Positions 1-7,735 of a stretch of 19,735 bases of DNA are shown in pieces. Source of the stretch: DSAR01 sp034437315 (GTDB lineage Bacteria; Chloroflexota; Anaerolineae; B4-G1). The translations under genes and the position numbers were made by a program. The notes under the pieces were generated by a model, which was given only the letters and a program-made list of their open reading frames with translations, had not been told where the DNA came from and did no database searches. Within the stretch, counting starts at the first letter, position 1, and each line of letters begins with the position of its first letter. The stretch lies in assembly GCA_034437315.1 (NCBI GenBank), contig DAOTUC010000311.1, forward strand, positions 1-19,735, given 5' to 3'.

Positions 1-326
1 AGAGATGGGACGTCCTGTAATGCGTGGTTGAAATCCTGTTTAGAAACGTGTAAGACGGTGGAATCATCCATCGCCTTTACAGTGGCGGAGCGAGCGCGAC
101 CGGTGACGGCCCCCAGTTCACCCACCGTCGTCCCCGGCTCAATGGACGAGAGTTGGAAGAGTTGACCATCCTCTGTTTCGTGGTAGACGCCCAGCCGTCC
201 GGCCTTCAGGTAATAGACGCCGTCGCTCATCGTGCCCTGACGCAAGAGGGTATCTCCCCCGCTCAGTTTTTGCTCTCGGCCATACCGCTCAATGATTTGA
301 TACAGCGCCTCACTCGTTTCTCTCAT
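1..326 (-). CDS. Cyclic nucleotide-binding (Crp/cNBD-type) protein, 3' end cut by window edge
   Basis: Reading leftward from an ATG at 326-324, 108 codons are open to the window edge. An in-frame TAG lies four codons upstream, so this is the only reasonable ATG. The peptide is a cNMP-binding fold: a short N-terminal helix, then SGGDTLLRQG, GVYYLKAGRLGVY, and the phosphate-binding cassette GELGAVTGRARSATV at about residues 76-90. In CRP and PKA-type domains the Arg of that cassette contacts the cyclic phosphate, and the RSA pattern fits cAMP binding. Family knowledge allows a Crp/Fnr transcription factor, but the C-terminal half is outside the window, so a helix-turn-helix cannot be confirmed. 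It is divergent from the signalling operon that contains a predicted adenylate cyclase, which makes it a plausible cAMP receptor. The ribosome site GGGGCGAG is weak. Confidence 0.88.
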   Translation of the reverse strand, partial: MRETSEALYQIIERYGREQKLSGGDTLLRQGTMSDGVYYLKAGRLGVYHETEDGQLFQLSSIEPGTTVGELGAVTGRARSATVKAMDDSTVLHVSKQDFNHALQDVPS

Positions 327-418
327 TTCTCGCCCCTATGCCGCCGTCTTCTCGACGGAACGGATGATTGAAGAGGTTGTAAGCATTCAGCGGTAGCGCT
401 CGGACAGGGTTACAAATG

Positions 419-432
419 CCCTGCGAGCAGGG
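419..432. repeat. Perfect 6-2-6 palindrome in the divergent intergenic region
   Basis: CCCTGC-GA-GCAGGG is a perfect inverted repeat in the 278-base region (327-604) between the cNMP-binding gene and the Hpt gene. It lies about 25 bases upstream of the -35 region of the rightward promoter. It could be an operator for a dimeric regulator, but it does not resemble the CRP consensus (TGTGA-N6-TCACA), so any link to the neighbouring cNMP-binding protein is speculative. Apart from this, the promoter and three TTACAA/TTGTAA hexamers, I see nothing else in this gap. Confidence 0.35.
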
Positions 433-456
433 TGGGCGAACACTTACAATGATTTA

Positions 457-486
457 TTGGTGATAAGATGCAGAGCATAGTATAAT
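457..486 (+). promoter_or_regulatory. Sigma70-like promoter for the signalling operon
   Basis: A perfect -10 hexamer TATAAT lies at 481-486. A partial -35 TTGGTG is at 457-462, giving an 18-base spacer. Transcription would start near 493 and leave an untranslated leader of about 110 bases before the preferred Hpt start at 605. It faces the Hpt and kinase genes and is the only good promoter I see for them until the fur promoter near 14780. Confidence 0.55.
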
Positions 487-604
487 TGAGGTTCAAGACT
501 AAGTCAACGTTAGACGACATAGACGCGACGTGCTGGACATTTTGGGATGATGGTGTGAATCAGGTGCAATGAAAAATGAGAGGCGATTAACAAGAGGTGA
601 GTAC

Positions 605-976
605 ATGACTGAGGTAATTGAAAATAATCGAGACGTTTTAGATTTATCGGCTTTGGATAGGTTGAAGGAGATGGTTGGCGGGGACCATGCGTTTTTAATC
701 GAATTGATTCACACCTTTCTGGAGGACGCGCCGAACGAACTGGCCTGTATGCGCCAGGCGTTGGAAAGTCGGGATGCGGCGCTCTTGCGTCGGGCGGCCC
801 ACAGCCTCAAATCGAACAGCGCCGACTTTGGCGCGACAGCGTTGTATCAAATGTGCAAGCAATTGGAGAATCTGGGCAAGCAAGGAACTTTTGACGGCGC
901 ATTTGAACTGGTTTTGAAGATCAGCGCCGAATACGAACGGGTCGATCAAGCGTTGCGGGCGGTGAGCGAGGCATAG
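605..976 (+). CDS. Hpt domain phosphotransfer protein
   Basis: This 123-residue protein is a single histidine-containing phosphotransfer domain, a four-helix bundle that passes phosphoryl groups between receiver domains. The phospho-acceptor is His66 within RRAAHSLKSNSADFGA, the signature of the family (HxLKGxxxxxG-like). Helical, acidic stretches run before and after it. The ATG at 605 is preferred over an in-frame ATG at 569 because AGAGGTGA at 593-600 sits at ideal distance; the longer form would add 12 residues. It is the first gene of the operon, with the hybrid kinases following. In two-component systems whose kinases end in a receiver, a separate Hpt is the usual next carrier, so this is likely the shared hub. 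It has no catalytic or DNA-binding part and should be cytosolic. Confidence 0.9.
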   Translation: MTEVIENNRDVLDLSALDRLKEMVGGDHAFLIELIHTFLEDAPNELACMRQALESRDAALLRRAAHSLKSNSADFGATALYQMCKQLENLGKQGTFDGAFELVLKISAEYERVDQALRAVSEA

Positions 977-977
977 T

Positions 978-1021
978 ACGCCCAGTCGTTGAGGGAACCG
1001 CCTATTTCTACGACAGGGCGT
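978..1021 (+). other. Imperfect stem-loop between hpt and the first kinase
   Basis: ACGCCCAGTCGT (978-989) pairs with ACGACAGGGCGT (1010-1021): 11 of 12 positions match, with one A-A mismatch and a 20-base loop. It starts two bases after the Hpt stop codon and ends about 20 bases before the next ATG. There is no T tract, so a classic terminator is unlikely. Attenuation, RNA processing or a translation-damping structure are possible. Confidence 0.45.
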
Positions 1022-1040
1022 CGGAAGTGCGAGGTTCAGG

Positions 1041-4000
1041 ATGACCGATTTAAAATCAGATGTAGACCGTGACGCGACCCACGAATGGCGCAATGGGGAC
1101 GGGATCGGCGATTCCCTGCAAACGTGGCGCACGAAAGTTTTAAATATCCTGTTGACCATTATCTCCGTGGTCGTGTTGGCGCCTATGGCCACAGTCGCCG
1201 CCAACGCGGTTAACCATCCAGAACAGTGGTTGCCGGCGCTGATCTTTCTGGCGCTGTACGTGATTTTAGTGGGGTTGGCCGTTTTCAGGCGGATGGATGT
1301 TCGATGGCGAGGCTGGGGGCTCCTGCTCATCGGTTATTTAGCCGGCCTGGTCGCCTTCGCCCGTGGCGGCCTGGCAGGCGCCGGCCCGATCTACGTGCTG
1401 GCTCTATCGGTGCTGGCGATCATCCTGGTCGGTACACGTTCCGGGGTGTTGATGGGCGCGCTCAACGCGGCGACTTATCTGGTTCTTACTTTTTTAGCCG
1501 ACAGCGGGGGCTTGAATCACTGGTTGATCTACACCGATAATCCACTGACCTGGCAGAGCTGGATGGTGGAAGGGGCTAGCCTCGGTATGTTGTGGGTGAT
1601 CGTGATCGTGCTGTTGGCCTACTTCCATCAGTTTCATATGGAGACGTTAGCCGCAGAGCGACAAGCTTCGGAAGAGTTAGCCCAGGCTTACAAACTTGTA
1701 GAGCAACACAAGCTCACGCTGGAAGATCGCGTGGAAGAGCGCACCCGGCAATTGCGCGCCGCCAGCCAGAACATGTCGCGGGCGGTCCAGGCAAAGGATA
1801 AGTTGCTGAGCGAATTTCGCGCCGTGCTCGACATTATTGAATACAGCGTCCTGCTCCTAGACGCTGACCTGCGAACCCGGGCGGTCAATCGCGCATTCCG
1901 GGAGATGTGGGGCTTTACGGAAGATTTCGTCGCGCGCTCGCCGACGTTGGCCGAGTTGATCACCTACAACCGGGATACCGGCCTCTACGACGTACCCGAG
2001 GGCGAATGGGATGATTACGTTGAACAGAAGGTAGAGGCGGTGCGCCAGGGAGAAATTCCGCCGACGACGTTCAAGCTGGGCGACGGTCGTATTTTGCGCT
2101 ACCAGGCGATGCGGCTCCCCGACGACGGCCGGATATTGACCTACTTCGACATCACCGACCTGATGCGGCAGAGCGAATACCTGGCAGTCCTGCACGAGAC
2201 GACGTTGGGCCTCATCAGCCGGCTCGATCTGGGCGACCTGTTAGAGGCGCTCGTCCGGCGGGCCGGGCAATTGCTCGATACGTCCCACGGATTCATTTAC
2301 CTGACGAGCGGCGACGGGACAGCGCTGGAATGTCGCGTCGGCGTCGGCGCCTTCTCCCATCTCATCGACACCAGGATGGCGCCGGGCGAGGGATTGTCGG
2401 GCAAGATATGGCAATCCGGGCAGCCGATGATCGTGGACGATTACGACGCCTGGTCAGGGCGCGCCAGCAGTTTCGAGCAGGGTCTGATCAGCGCCATTAT
2501 GGGCGCGCCGCTCAAATCCGGCGCGCAGACGGTGGGCGTGATCGGCATCGCCTACGGTAGCGACCTTGACCGACGCTTCGGAGATGACGAGGTCAAACTC
2601 TTGAACCGCTTTGCAGAGTTAGCCTCCATCGCGCTCGACAACGCCCAGTTGTACCAGGCGGCCCAGCGAGAAAAACGCTACTTCCAATCGCTCGTGCTCA
2701 ATAACCCGGTAGCCGTCATCGTGACCAGCCGCGAGGGGGAGGTGCTCTCCTGGAATCCGGCCGCCGAGGATTTGTTCGGTTACACCTCGGAAGAGGCCGT
2801 GGGGCGAAACGTGGACGACCTCGTGGCTAACGAGGCGTTGCGCTCCGAGGCCTTAGGCTTCACCCGGCGAGGGACCGACGGGGATATCGTGCACGCCATC
2901 ACGCGCCGCTGTCGACGAGATGGGTCGTTGGTGGACGTGGAGTTGCTGGCTGTCCCGATGCACGTGGAGGAGGAAGAATCCAGCACCCTCGTCATCTATC
3001 ACGACATCACCGAACTTCAGCAGGCCCGGCAGGAAGCGGAGGCGGCCAATCAGGCCAAGAGCGCCTTTTTGGCCACGATGAGCCACGAGATTCGCACGCC
3101 GATGAACGCCGTGATCGGTATGACCAGCCTGTTGTTGGATACGCCGTTGACGTTGGAACAACAAGAGTTCGTGGAGACGATCCGCGCCAGCGGCGACGCC
3201 CTGCTGACGATTATCAACGACATCCTCGATTTTTCCAAGATTGAGGCCGGTCGTATGACGTTGGAGAATCAGCCCTTCGATCTGCGGGAGTGCGTGGAGG
3301 GCGCGCTCGATCTGGTGGCCAACAACGCGCTGGAGAAGGGCCTGGAAATCGGCTATATCTTCGGCGATAACACCCCCCAGGCGATATGGGGAGACGTCAC
3401 CCGCCTGCGCCAGATATTGGTCAACCTGCTCAGCAACGCCGTCAAGTTCACAGAGGAAGGCGAGGTCATCGTATACGTCAAGAGTAAGGGGTATGAGGTA
3501 GGGAGTGAGGACCCTGCTTCTCCTAATATCCACCCTCTACTCCATTTCTCCGTTCGAGACACCGGCATCGGCGTACCATCAGATCGAATGGATCGACTTT
3601 TCAAATCTTTCACCCAGGTCGACGCCTCGACGACGCGCCGGTATGGCGGGACCGGTCTGGGGTTGGTGATCAGCAAGCGGTTGTGCGAGATGATGGGCGG
3701 ACAGATATGGGCGGAGAGCCCCCCGGCCAACCTCCCCACAGAGAGCGAGGCGAGAAGCCCCCTTCGCACTGGTGGAGCGGAGAAAGATGATCGCGCCCCA
3801 AGAGCCCCGGGGAAAGGAGGGCCGGGCAGCATTTTCCACTTCACCATTCGAGCCAGGGTCGCGCCAATGCCCAAGCCAGCCTATCTCAAGAACGCCCAAC
3901 CCGACTTGAAGGGCCGGCGGGCGCTGATCGTCGACGATAACGCCACCAATCGGCGCATTCTAACGTTGCAGATGCAGGCGTGGGGTATGCCGACCAGAGC

Positions 4001-4748
4001 GACCGAATTCCCCCTCGAAGCGCTGGATTGGGTGCGCCTGGGAGACCCGTTCGATGTCGCCGTCCTGGATATGCAGATGCCCCAAATGGATGGCCTGATG
4101 CTGGCCCAGGAAATCCAGCGCATACGGGACGCCCAGATATTGCCGTTGGTGATGCTGACCTCGCTGGGGAGTCAGGAGGTCAAGGATGAGGCGCAGGGGC
4201 CGGAGTTCGCCGCATTTCTGACCAAGCCGATCAAGGCCTCCCATCTGTACAATGTATTGGTGCAAATTTTCGCCAAAGACGTTCGCCCGGAGGAGAGCGC
4301 CCTGGAAACCCGCAAGCCGATATTTGATTCGGAGATGGGTCGCCGCCATCCGCTGCGCATCCTGATGGCGGAGGATAACGTCGTCAATCAAAAGTTGACG
4401 TCGCGCCTGTTGGAACGGCTGGGGTATCGGGCCGACGTGGTGGGCAATGGCGTCGAGGCGTTGGAAGCGCTACGGCGTCAAATGTATGATATGATCTTGA
4501 TGGATGTGCAAATGCCGGAGATGGACGGCCTGGAAACGACTCGCCGCATCCATCAAGAATGTCCGGCGGAGCGAAGGCCGCGCATCGTGGCCATGACGGC
4601 CAACGCGATGAAGGAGGATCGGGAAGCGTGTATGGCGGCGGGGATGGACGATTATCTCAGCAAACCGTTGCGCGTAGAGGAACTGGTCCACGCATTGAAT
4701 ATGTGCCAACCGTTGGGCAGCGACGCGATCAAGCCCGGGACCAGGTAG
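1041..4748 (+). CDS. Membrane hybrid histidine kinase, 6TM-PAS-GAF-PAS-HisKA-HATPase-REC-REC
   Basis: A 1235-residue BarA-like hybrid sensor kinase. About six membrane helices (roughly 33-56, 64-83, 91-110, 115-131, 134-153, 175-196) are followed by a coiled coil (198-258), a PAS (258-375), a GAF (385-540) and a second PAS (545-665). HisKA has the phospho-acceptor His682 in MSHEIRTPMNAVIG. The ATPase shows the N box LVNLLSNAVKF, DTGIGV and GGTGLGL. Two receivers follow: Asp1010 in VLDMQMPQMDG and Asp1155 in LMDVQMPEMDG, each with its VDDN or AEDN acidic pocket and a KP lysine. Membrane helices and PAS/GAF domains imply integration of a membrane and a cytosolic signal; the ligand is unknown. 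The next gene is a clear paralogue. Two loops of the ATPase (about residues 813-834 and 893-930) hold repeat-like in-frame insertions absent from the third kinase. Start: ATG after GAGGTTCAGG. Confidence 0.93.
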   Translation: MTDLKSDVDRDATHEWRNGDGIGDSLQTWRTKVLNILLTIISVVVLAPMATVAANAVNHPEQWLPALIFLALYVILVGLAVFRRMDVRWRGWGLLLIGYLAGLVAFARGGLAGAGPIYVLALSVLAIILVGTRSGVLMGALNAATYLVLTFLADSGGLNHWLIYTDNPLTWQSWMVEGASLGMLWVIVIVLLAYFHQFHMETLAAERQASEELAQAYKLVEQHKLTLEDRVEERTRQLRAASQNMSRAVQAKDKLLSEFRAVLDIIEYSVLLLDADLRTRAVNRAFREMWGFTEDFVARSPTLAELITYNRDTGLYDVPEGEWDDYVEQKVEAVRQGEIPPTTFKLGDGRILRYQAMRLPDDGRILTYFDITDLMRQSEYLAVLHETTLGLISRLDLGDLLEALVRRAGQLLDTSHGFIYLTSGDGTALECRVGVGAFSHLIDTRMAPGEGLSGKIWQSGQPMIVDDYDAWSGRASSFEQGLISAIMGAPLKSGAQTVGVIGIAYGSDLDRRFGDDEVKLLNRFAELASIALDNAQLYQAAQREKRYFQSLVLNNPVAVIVTSREGEVLSWNPAAEDLFGYTSEEAVGRNVDDLVANEALRSEALGFTRRGTDGDIVHAITRRCRRDGSLVDVELLAVPMHVEEEESSTLVIYHDITELQQARQEAEAANQAKSAFLATMSHEIRTPMNAVIGMTSLLLDTPLTLEQQEFVETIRASGDALLTIINDILDFSKIEAGRMTLENQPFDLRECVEGALDLVANNALEKGLEIGYIFGDNTPQAIWGDVTRLRQILVNLLSNAVKFTEEGEVIVYVKSKGYEVGSEDPASPNIHPLLHFSVRDTGIGVPSDRMDRLFKSFTQVDASTTRRYGGTGLGLVISKRLCEMMGGQIWAESPPANLPTESEARSPLRTGGAEKDDRAPRAPGKGGPGSIFHFTIRARVAPMPKPAYLKNAQPDLKGRRALIVDDNATNRRILTLQMQAWGMPTRATEFPLEALDWVRLGDPFDVAVLDMQMPQMDGLMLAQEIQRIRDAQILPLVMLTSLGSQEVKDEAQGPEFAAFLTKPIKASHLYNVLVQIFAKDVRPEESALETRKPIFDSEMGRRHPLRILMAEDNVVNQKLTSRLLERLGYRADVVGNGVEALEALRRQMYDMILMDVQMPEMDGLETTRRIHQECPAERRPRIVAMTANAMKEDREACMAAGMDDYLSKPLRVEELVHALNMCQPLGSDAIKPGTR
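3483..3550. repeat. Repeat-like in-frame insertion in the ATPase domain, GTAGGGAGT type
   Basis: Inside the first kinase, a G/A-rich arm containing GTAGGGAGTGAGG (3498-3510) is followed by a C/T-rich arm ending TACTCCATTTCTC (3538-3550), forming an imperfect inverted repeat. It encodes a loop between a beta strand and the DTGIGV motif. The second kinase has a longer version at the same place sharing both end motifs, while the third kinase has unrelated, shorter sequence. The base composition is unlike the surrounding codons. Confidence 0.6.
3719..3826. repeat. Second repeat-like in-frame insertion with inverted ends
   Basis: CCCGGCCAACCTCCCC (3722-3737) and GGGGAAAGGAGGGCCGGG (3809-3826) are inverted ends of a roughly 105-base segment. 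It codes for a Pro/Gly/charged loop between the WAES motif and the final GSIFHFTI strand of the ATPase domain. In the third kinase the same strands are joined directly (WVESELGAGSTFHF), so the segment is an insertion relative to that copy. Confidence 0.55.
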
Positions 4749-4842
4749 ACTCTCTGGACATCGGCGCGTATCGTCGCAACGTCATCCCAATTCATTTCAG
4801 CCGCGCCCAGATATTTACACCCCATTTTCTTTAAAGGTGACC

Positions 4843-7734
4843 ATGAAGCATAATGATAAAGCAGCGCCCCAGCCTATGATTTCGGCGCACGCCGCCCGGG
4901 ACGCAAGCGGGACGCTCAAGGATGTCTTTCAGACGTGGCGCACAAAGGCGTTGAATACCATATTGGGTGTTTTATCGACAGTCGCCTTTCTGGCGCTTCT
5001 ATTTCCCCTGCTCACCGCCATTCGAGATCCAAGCAAACGGTTTGGAGCGCCGGCCTTTTTATTCGCCTACTTGATATTGGTGGGCGTGGCGCTCTTCCGG
5101 CGCCTCGATTTTCGGTTACGGGGCTGGATAGCGCTTCTGATCGGATATGCAGTTAGCGTCATCGCCTTCGCCCGGACGGGACTGGTGGGCAGCGGGCGCG
5201 TCTATCTCATCGCCCTGCCGATTTTAGCGACCATCCTGATCGGCGTGCGCTCTGGCTTGATCGCCGCCGTCCTGAGCGTGACGATTTTCACGCTCTTCGC
5301 CGCGCTCGCTTACCTGGGCGTATTGGAAAACTGGCTCATTTATCCGGGTGCCGCCCTTGGCCTTGGCCCGTGGGTGGAAGCCTGGGCCGACGCGGTGATG
5401 CTGCTCGTGTCGACCGTCGTCTTGCTGGAACGCTTCCATCGCCTCCAGGTGCAGACGATGGAGGCCGAACACCGGGTGTCGGCCGAATTGGCCCAGGTCA
5501 ATGCCGAGCTGGAACAACGCGTCGAACAGCGAACGGCCCAGCTCGAGGCGCGAGTCGAACAGTTGAACACATTGAACCGCATTATGCAAATGGTCACCTC
5601 GACCCACGATTTGCAGACCGCTTTGAAGATCGTGGCCCAGGAGATGGTGAGCATCTTCGACGCCCGCAGCAGCGGCATCGCCCTGTTGAATGAGACCGAG
5701 ACCGAGTTGACCATTATCGCTGAACATATCCGGGGGGAAGATGAATCCAGCCTTATCGGTTCGTCAATTCCCCTGGCGGGCAATCCCTCCTCCTTGCACG
5801 TCATCGAAACCCAACAGACAATCGTCATACCCAACGCGCAGACCAATCCACTGACCGCCCCGATTCATCACTTGATGCGAGAACGCCAGGTTTCCTGTCT
5901 GATGATCGTTCCCCTGCTGGCCCACGGAGAGGTCTTCGGCAGCATCGGCGTCGATAGCGACCAACAAGGGCGCGATTTTACCCCGGCCGACATCGAACTG
6001 GCGGAGACGATCGCCGGACAGATCGCCGGCGCAATTGAAAACACCCAACTCCTGGCGGATATGCAAGCGGCCAAGGAGAACGCCGAAGCGGCCAATCGAG
6101 CCAAGAGCGCCTTCCTGGCCACAATGAGCCACGAGATCCGCACGCCGATGAACGGCGTGATCGGGATGACCTCGCTTTTGCTAGATACCGACCTCACCGC
6201 CGAACAACGAGAGTTTGTCGAGACGATCCGCATCAGCGGGGACGCCCTGTTAGACATCATCAACGACATCCTCGATTTCTCCAAAATTGAGGCTGGACAT
6301 ATGACGTTGGAACAGCAGCCCTTTAACCTGCGCAAATGTGTGGGGGACGCCGTCGATCTCCTGGCGACCGGCGCGGTGGAAAAAAGCTTGGAGTTGACTT
6401 ACATGGTGGACAGTGACGCGCCGGTCGCAATCTCAGGGGATGAGACCCGTCTGCGGCAAGTTCTGGTCAATCTACTGAGCAATGCGGTCAAGTTCACAGA
6501 AGCGGGCGAGGTCGTTGTGCGGGTAGGGAGTAAGGAGAGGGGTAAGGATTATGGAGTAGGGAGTAAGGGGGCAGATCCCTCGTCGGAACACGCTCCCCTA
6601 CCTCCTACTCCCTATTCCTTACTCCATTTCTCTGTGCGAGATACGGGGATCGGGATTCCACCGGACAAGATGGGTCGCCTCTTCCGTTCCTTCAGCCAGG
6701 TGGACGCCTCGACGACGCGCCGGTATGGCGGGACCGGCCTGGGGTTGGCGATCAGCAAGCGGTTGGTGGAGATGATGGGGGGAGAGATTTGGGTGGAGAG
6801 TCCGCCCGCCGCTGTGGGAGAGGAAAAGGAGGCGCAGGCGGGAGGGCCGGGCAGCACATTCCATTTCACCATCCAGGCCGAGATCGCCCCGGTGTTCCAA
6901 CCCGTCTATCTACAGAGCGAACAACCGACCCTGGAGGGCCGGCGAGCGCTCATCGTGGACGATAACGCCACCAACCGGCGCATCCTGACGCTCCAGACTC
7001 AGGCCTGGGGGATGCTCCCTCGGGAGACGGGCGCGCCCTCCGAAGCGCTGGCGTGGATTCGGGAGGGGGAGCCTTTCGACGTGGCGATCCTCGATATGCA
7101 AATGCCAGAAATGGACGGCTTAACGCTCGCCCGGGAGATCAAGCGCGAAAATGGGGGGGACGGATTGCCGCTAGTGATGTTGAGCTCGTTGGGCCGGCCG
7201 GGGGGCGCGGGACAGGATACGACATTCGCGGCCTACTTGGTCAAACCGCTCAAAGCCTCGGAATTGTACAACGTCTTGATAGGCTTGTTTGTCGAAGAAA
7301 TTGACGCCGTCGGGGCGTCAGAGCGCGGATCGGAGTTCGACGCCCAAATGGCGGCCCGTTTGCCCCTGCGCATCCTGTTGGTCGAGGATAACCCGGTCAA
7401 CCAGAAACTGGCGTTGCACATGTTAGAGCGCCTGGGTTACCAGGCCGACCTGGCGGCCCATGGCCTGGAAGCCCTGGACGTGTTGCAGCGGCGGGCATAC
7501 GACGTGGTCCTGATGGATGTGCAGATGCCGGAGATGGATGGGTTGGAGGCCACGCGCCGCATCCGCCAGACTGTCGCGCCGGAGGCGCAACCACACATCA
7601 TCGCCATGACGGCGAACGCGATGAAGGAAGACCGAGAAGCGTGTCTGAAGGCCGGAATGGACGATTACCTCAGCAAGCCGATCCGGGTGGCGGAACTGGT
7701 GACAGCTCTTGAGAGAAGGGATAAGGTCGTTTAA
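4843..7734 (+). CDS. Membrane hybrid histidine kinase, 6TM-GAF-HisKA-HATPase-REC-REC
   Basis: A 963-residue paralogue of the preceding kinase. The N-terminal regions share QTWRTK, the RGW...LLIGY helix and ENWLIY/NHWLIY-like motifs. Membrane helices lie near 38-60, 68-85, 95-113, 118-135, 138-158 and 178-196, followed by a coiled coil (to about 240), one GAF (243-405) and no PAS. The HisKA phospho-acceptor is His430 in MSHEIRTPMNGVIG. The ATPase has LVNLLSNAVKF, DTGIGI and GGTGLGL. The receivers have Asp751 (ILDMQMPEMDG) and Asp892 (LMDVQMPEMDG). ATG 4843 is preferred because AAAGGTG at 4833-4839 looks like its ribosome site; an in-frame GTG at 4837 lies inside that site. It probably feeds the Hpt encoded at the head of the operon. 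The last receiver is about 97% identical in DNA to that of the next kinase, and ATPase loops carry repeat-like insertions. Confidence 0.93.
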   Translation: MKHNDKAAPQPMISAHAARDASGTLKDVFQTWRTKALNTILGVLSTVAFLALLFPLLTAIRDPSKRFGAPAFLFAYLILVGVALFRRLDFRLRGWIALLIGYAVSVIAFARTGLVGSGRVYLIALPILATILIGVRSGLIAAVLSVTIFTLFAALAYLGVLENWLIYPGAALGLGPWVEAWADAVMLLVSTVVLLERFHRLQVQTMEAEHRVSAELAQVNAELEQRVEQRTAQLEARVEQLNTLNRIMQMVTSTHDLQTALKIVAQEMVSIFDARSSGIALLNETETELTIIAEHIRGEDESSLIGSSIPLAGNPSSLHVIETQQTIVIPNAQTNPLTAPIHHLMRERQVSCLMIVPLLAHGEVFGSIGVDSDQQGRDFTPADIELAETIAGQIAGAIENTQLLADMQAAKENAEAANRAKSAFLATMSHEIRTPMNGVIGMTSLLLDTDLTAEQREFVETIRISGDALLDIINDILDFSKIEAGHMTLEQQPFNLRKCVGDAVDLLATGAVEKSLELTYMVDSDAPVAISGDETRLRQVLVNLLSNAVKFTEAGEVVVRVGSKERGKDYGVGSKGADPSSEHAPLPPTPYSLLHFSVRDTGIGIPPDKMGRLFRSFSQVDASTTRRYGGTGLGLAISKRLVEMMGGEIWVESPPAAVGEEKEAQAGGPGSTFHFTIQAEIAPVFQPVYLQSEQPTLEGRRALIVDDNATNRRILTLQTQAWGMLPRETGAPSEALAWIREGEPFDVAILDMQMPEMDGLTLAREIKRENGGDGLPLVMLSSLGRPGGAGQDTTFAAYLVKPLKASELYNVLIGLFVEEIDAVGASERGSEFDAQMAARLPLRILLVEDNPVNQKLALHMLERLGYQADLAAHGLEALDVLQRRAYDVVLMDVQMPEMDGLEATRRIRQTVAPEAQPHIIAMTANAMKEDREACLKAGMDDYLSKPIRVAELVTALERRDKVV
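6523..6632. repeat. Repeat-like in-frame insertion in the second kinase, GTAGGGAGTAAGG type
   Basis: GTAGGGAGTAAGG occurs exactly twice, at 6523-6535 and 6556-6568. The copies are 33 bases (11 codons) apart and both read VGSK. A C/T-rich arm follows (about 6595-6632) with CCTACTCCCTATTCC-like sequence that pairs with the G-rich arm, ending TACTCCATTTCTC exactly as in the first kinase. The encoded loop (VGSK...YGVGSK...PPTPYSLL) sits just before the DTGIGI nucleotide-binding motif. Confidence 0.65.
6805..6842. repeat. Shorter loop insertion with inverted ends at the second insertion site
   Basis: CCCGCC (6805-6810) and GGCGGG (6837-6842) bound an A/G-rich stretch encoding a Glu/Ala/Gly loop between the VESPP motif and the GPGSTFHF strand. 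The position is the same as the 3719-3826 insertion in the first kinase. It could be a decayed or shorter relative of that segment, or an ordinary low-complexity loop. Confidence 0.3.
7335..7703 (+). repeat. Duplicated REC module, copy 1
   Basis: By hand alignment, this stretch (linker plus final receiver of the second kinase) matches 9604-9972 without gaps, with about a dozen base differences over some 368 positions. Several of the differences are silent. Other parts of the two kinases are far more diverged. Confidence 0.85.
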
Positions 7735-7735
7735 A

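Noticed and set aside
153..371. 72-residue open frame on the + strand at the left end
   Set aside because: It lies opposite the cNMP-binding gene, which has clear family motifs on the - strand, and its own peptide has no recognisable pattern.
569..604. Longer start for the Hpt protein at ATG 569
   Set aside because: The extra 12 residues lack Hpt character and the ATG at 605 has a far better ribosome site (AGAGGTGA).
2853..3533. 226-residue open frame on the - strand within the first kinase
   Set aside because: It is a shadow of the high-GC kinase gene; the sense frame has unbroken kinase motifs.
4749..4842. Possible terminator or promoter between the first two kinases
   Set aside because: Only a 6-bp GGCGCG/CGCGCC pairing with a long loop and no T tract, and no convincing -35/-10 pair.
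3483..6632. Possible CRISPR-like or transposon origin of the GTAGGGAGT repeats
   Set aside because: There are too few copies, no regular spacers, no target-site duplication and no transposase; they fit small in-gene palindromic or tandem repeats better.
7709..7735. TTG start for the 7TM kinase overlapping the preceding gene
   Set aside because: TTG has no better ribosome site, and GTG at 7736 sits after AAGGGATAAGG with good spacing; the difference is nine residues and remains open.
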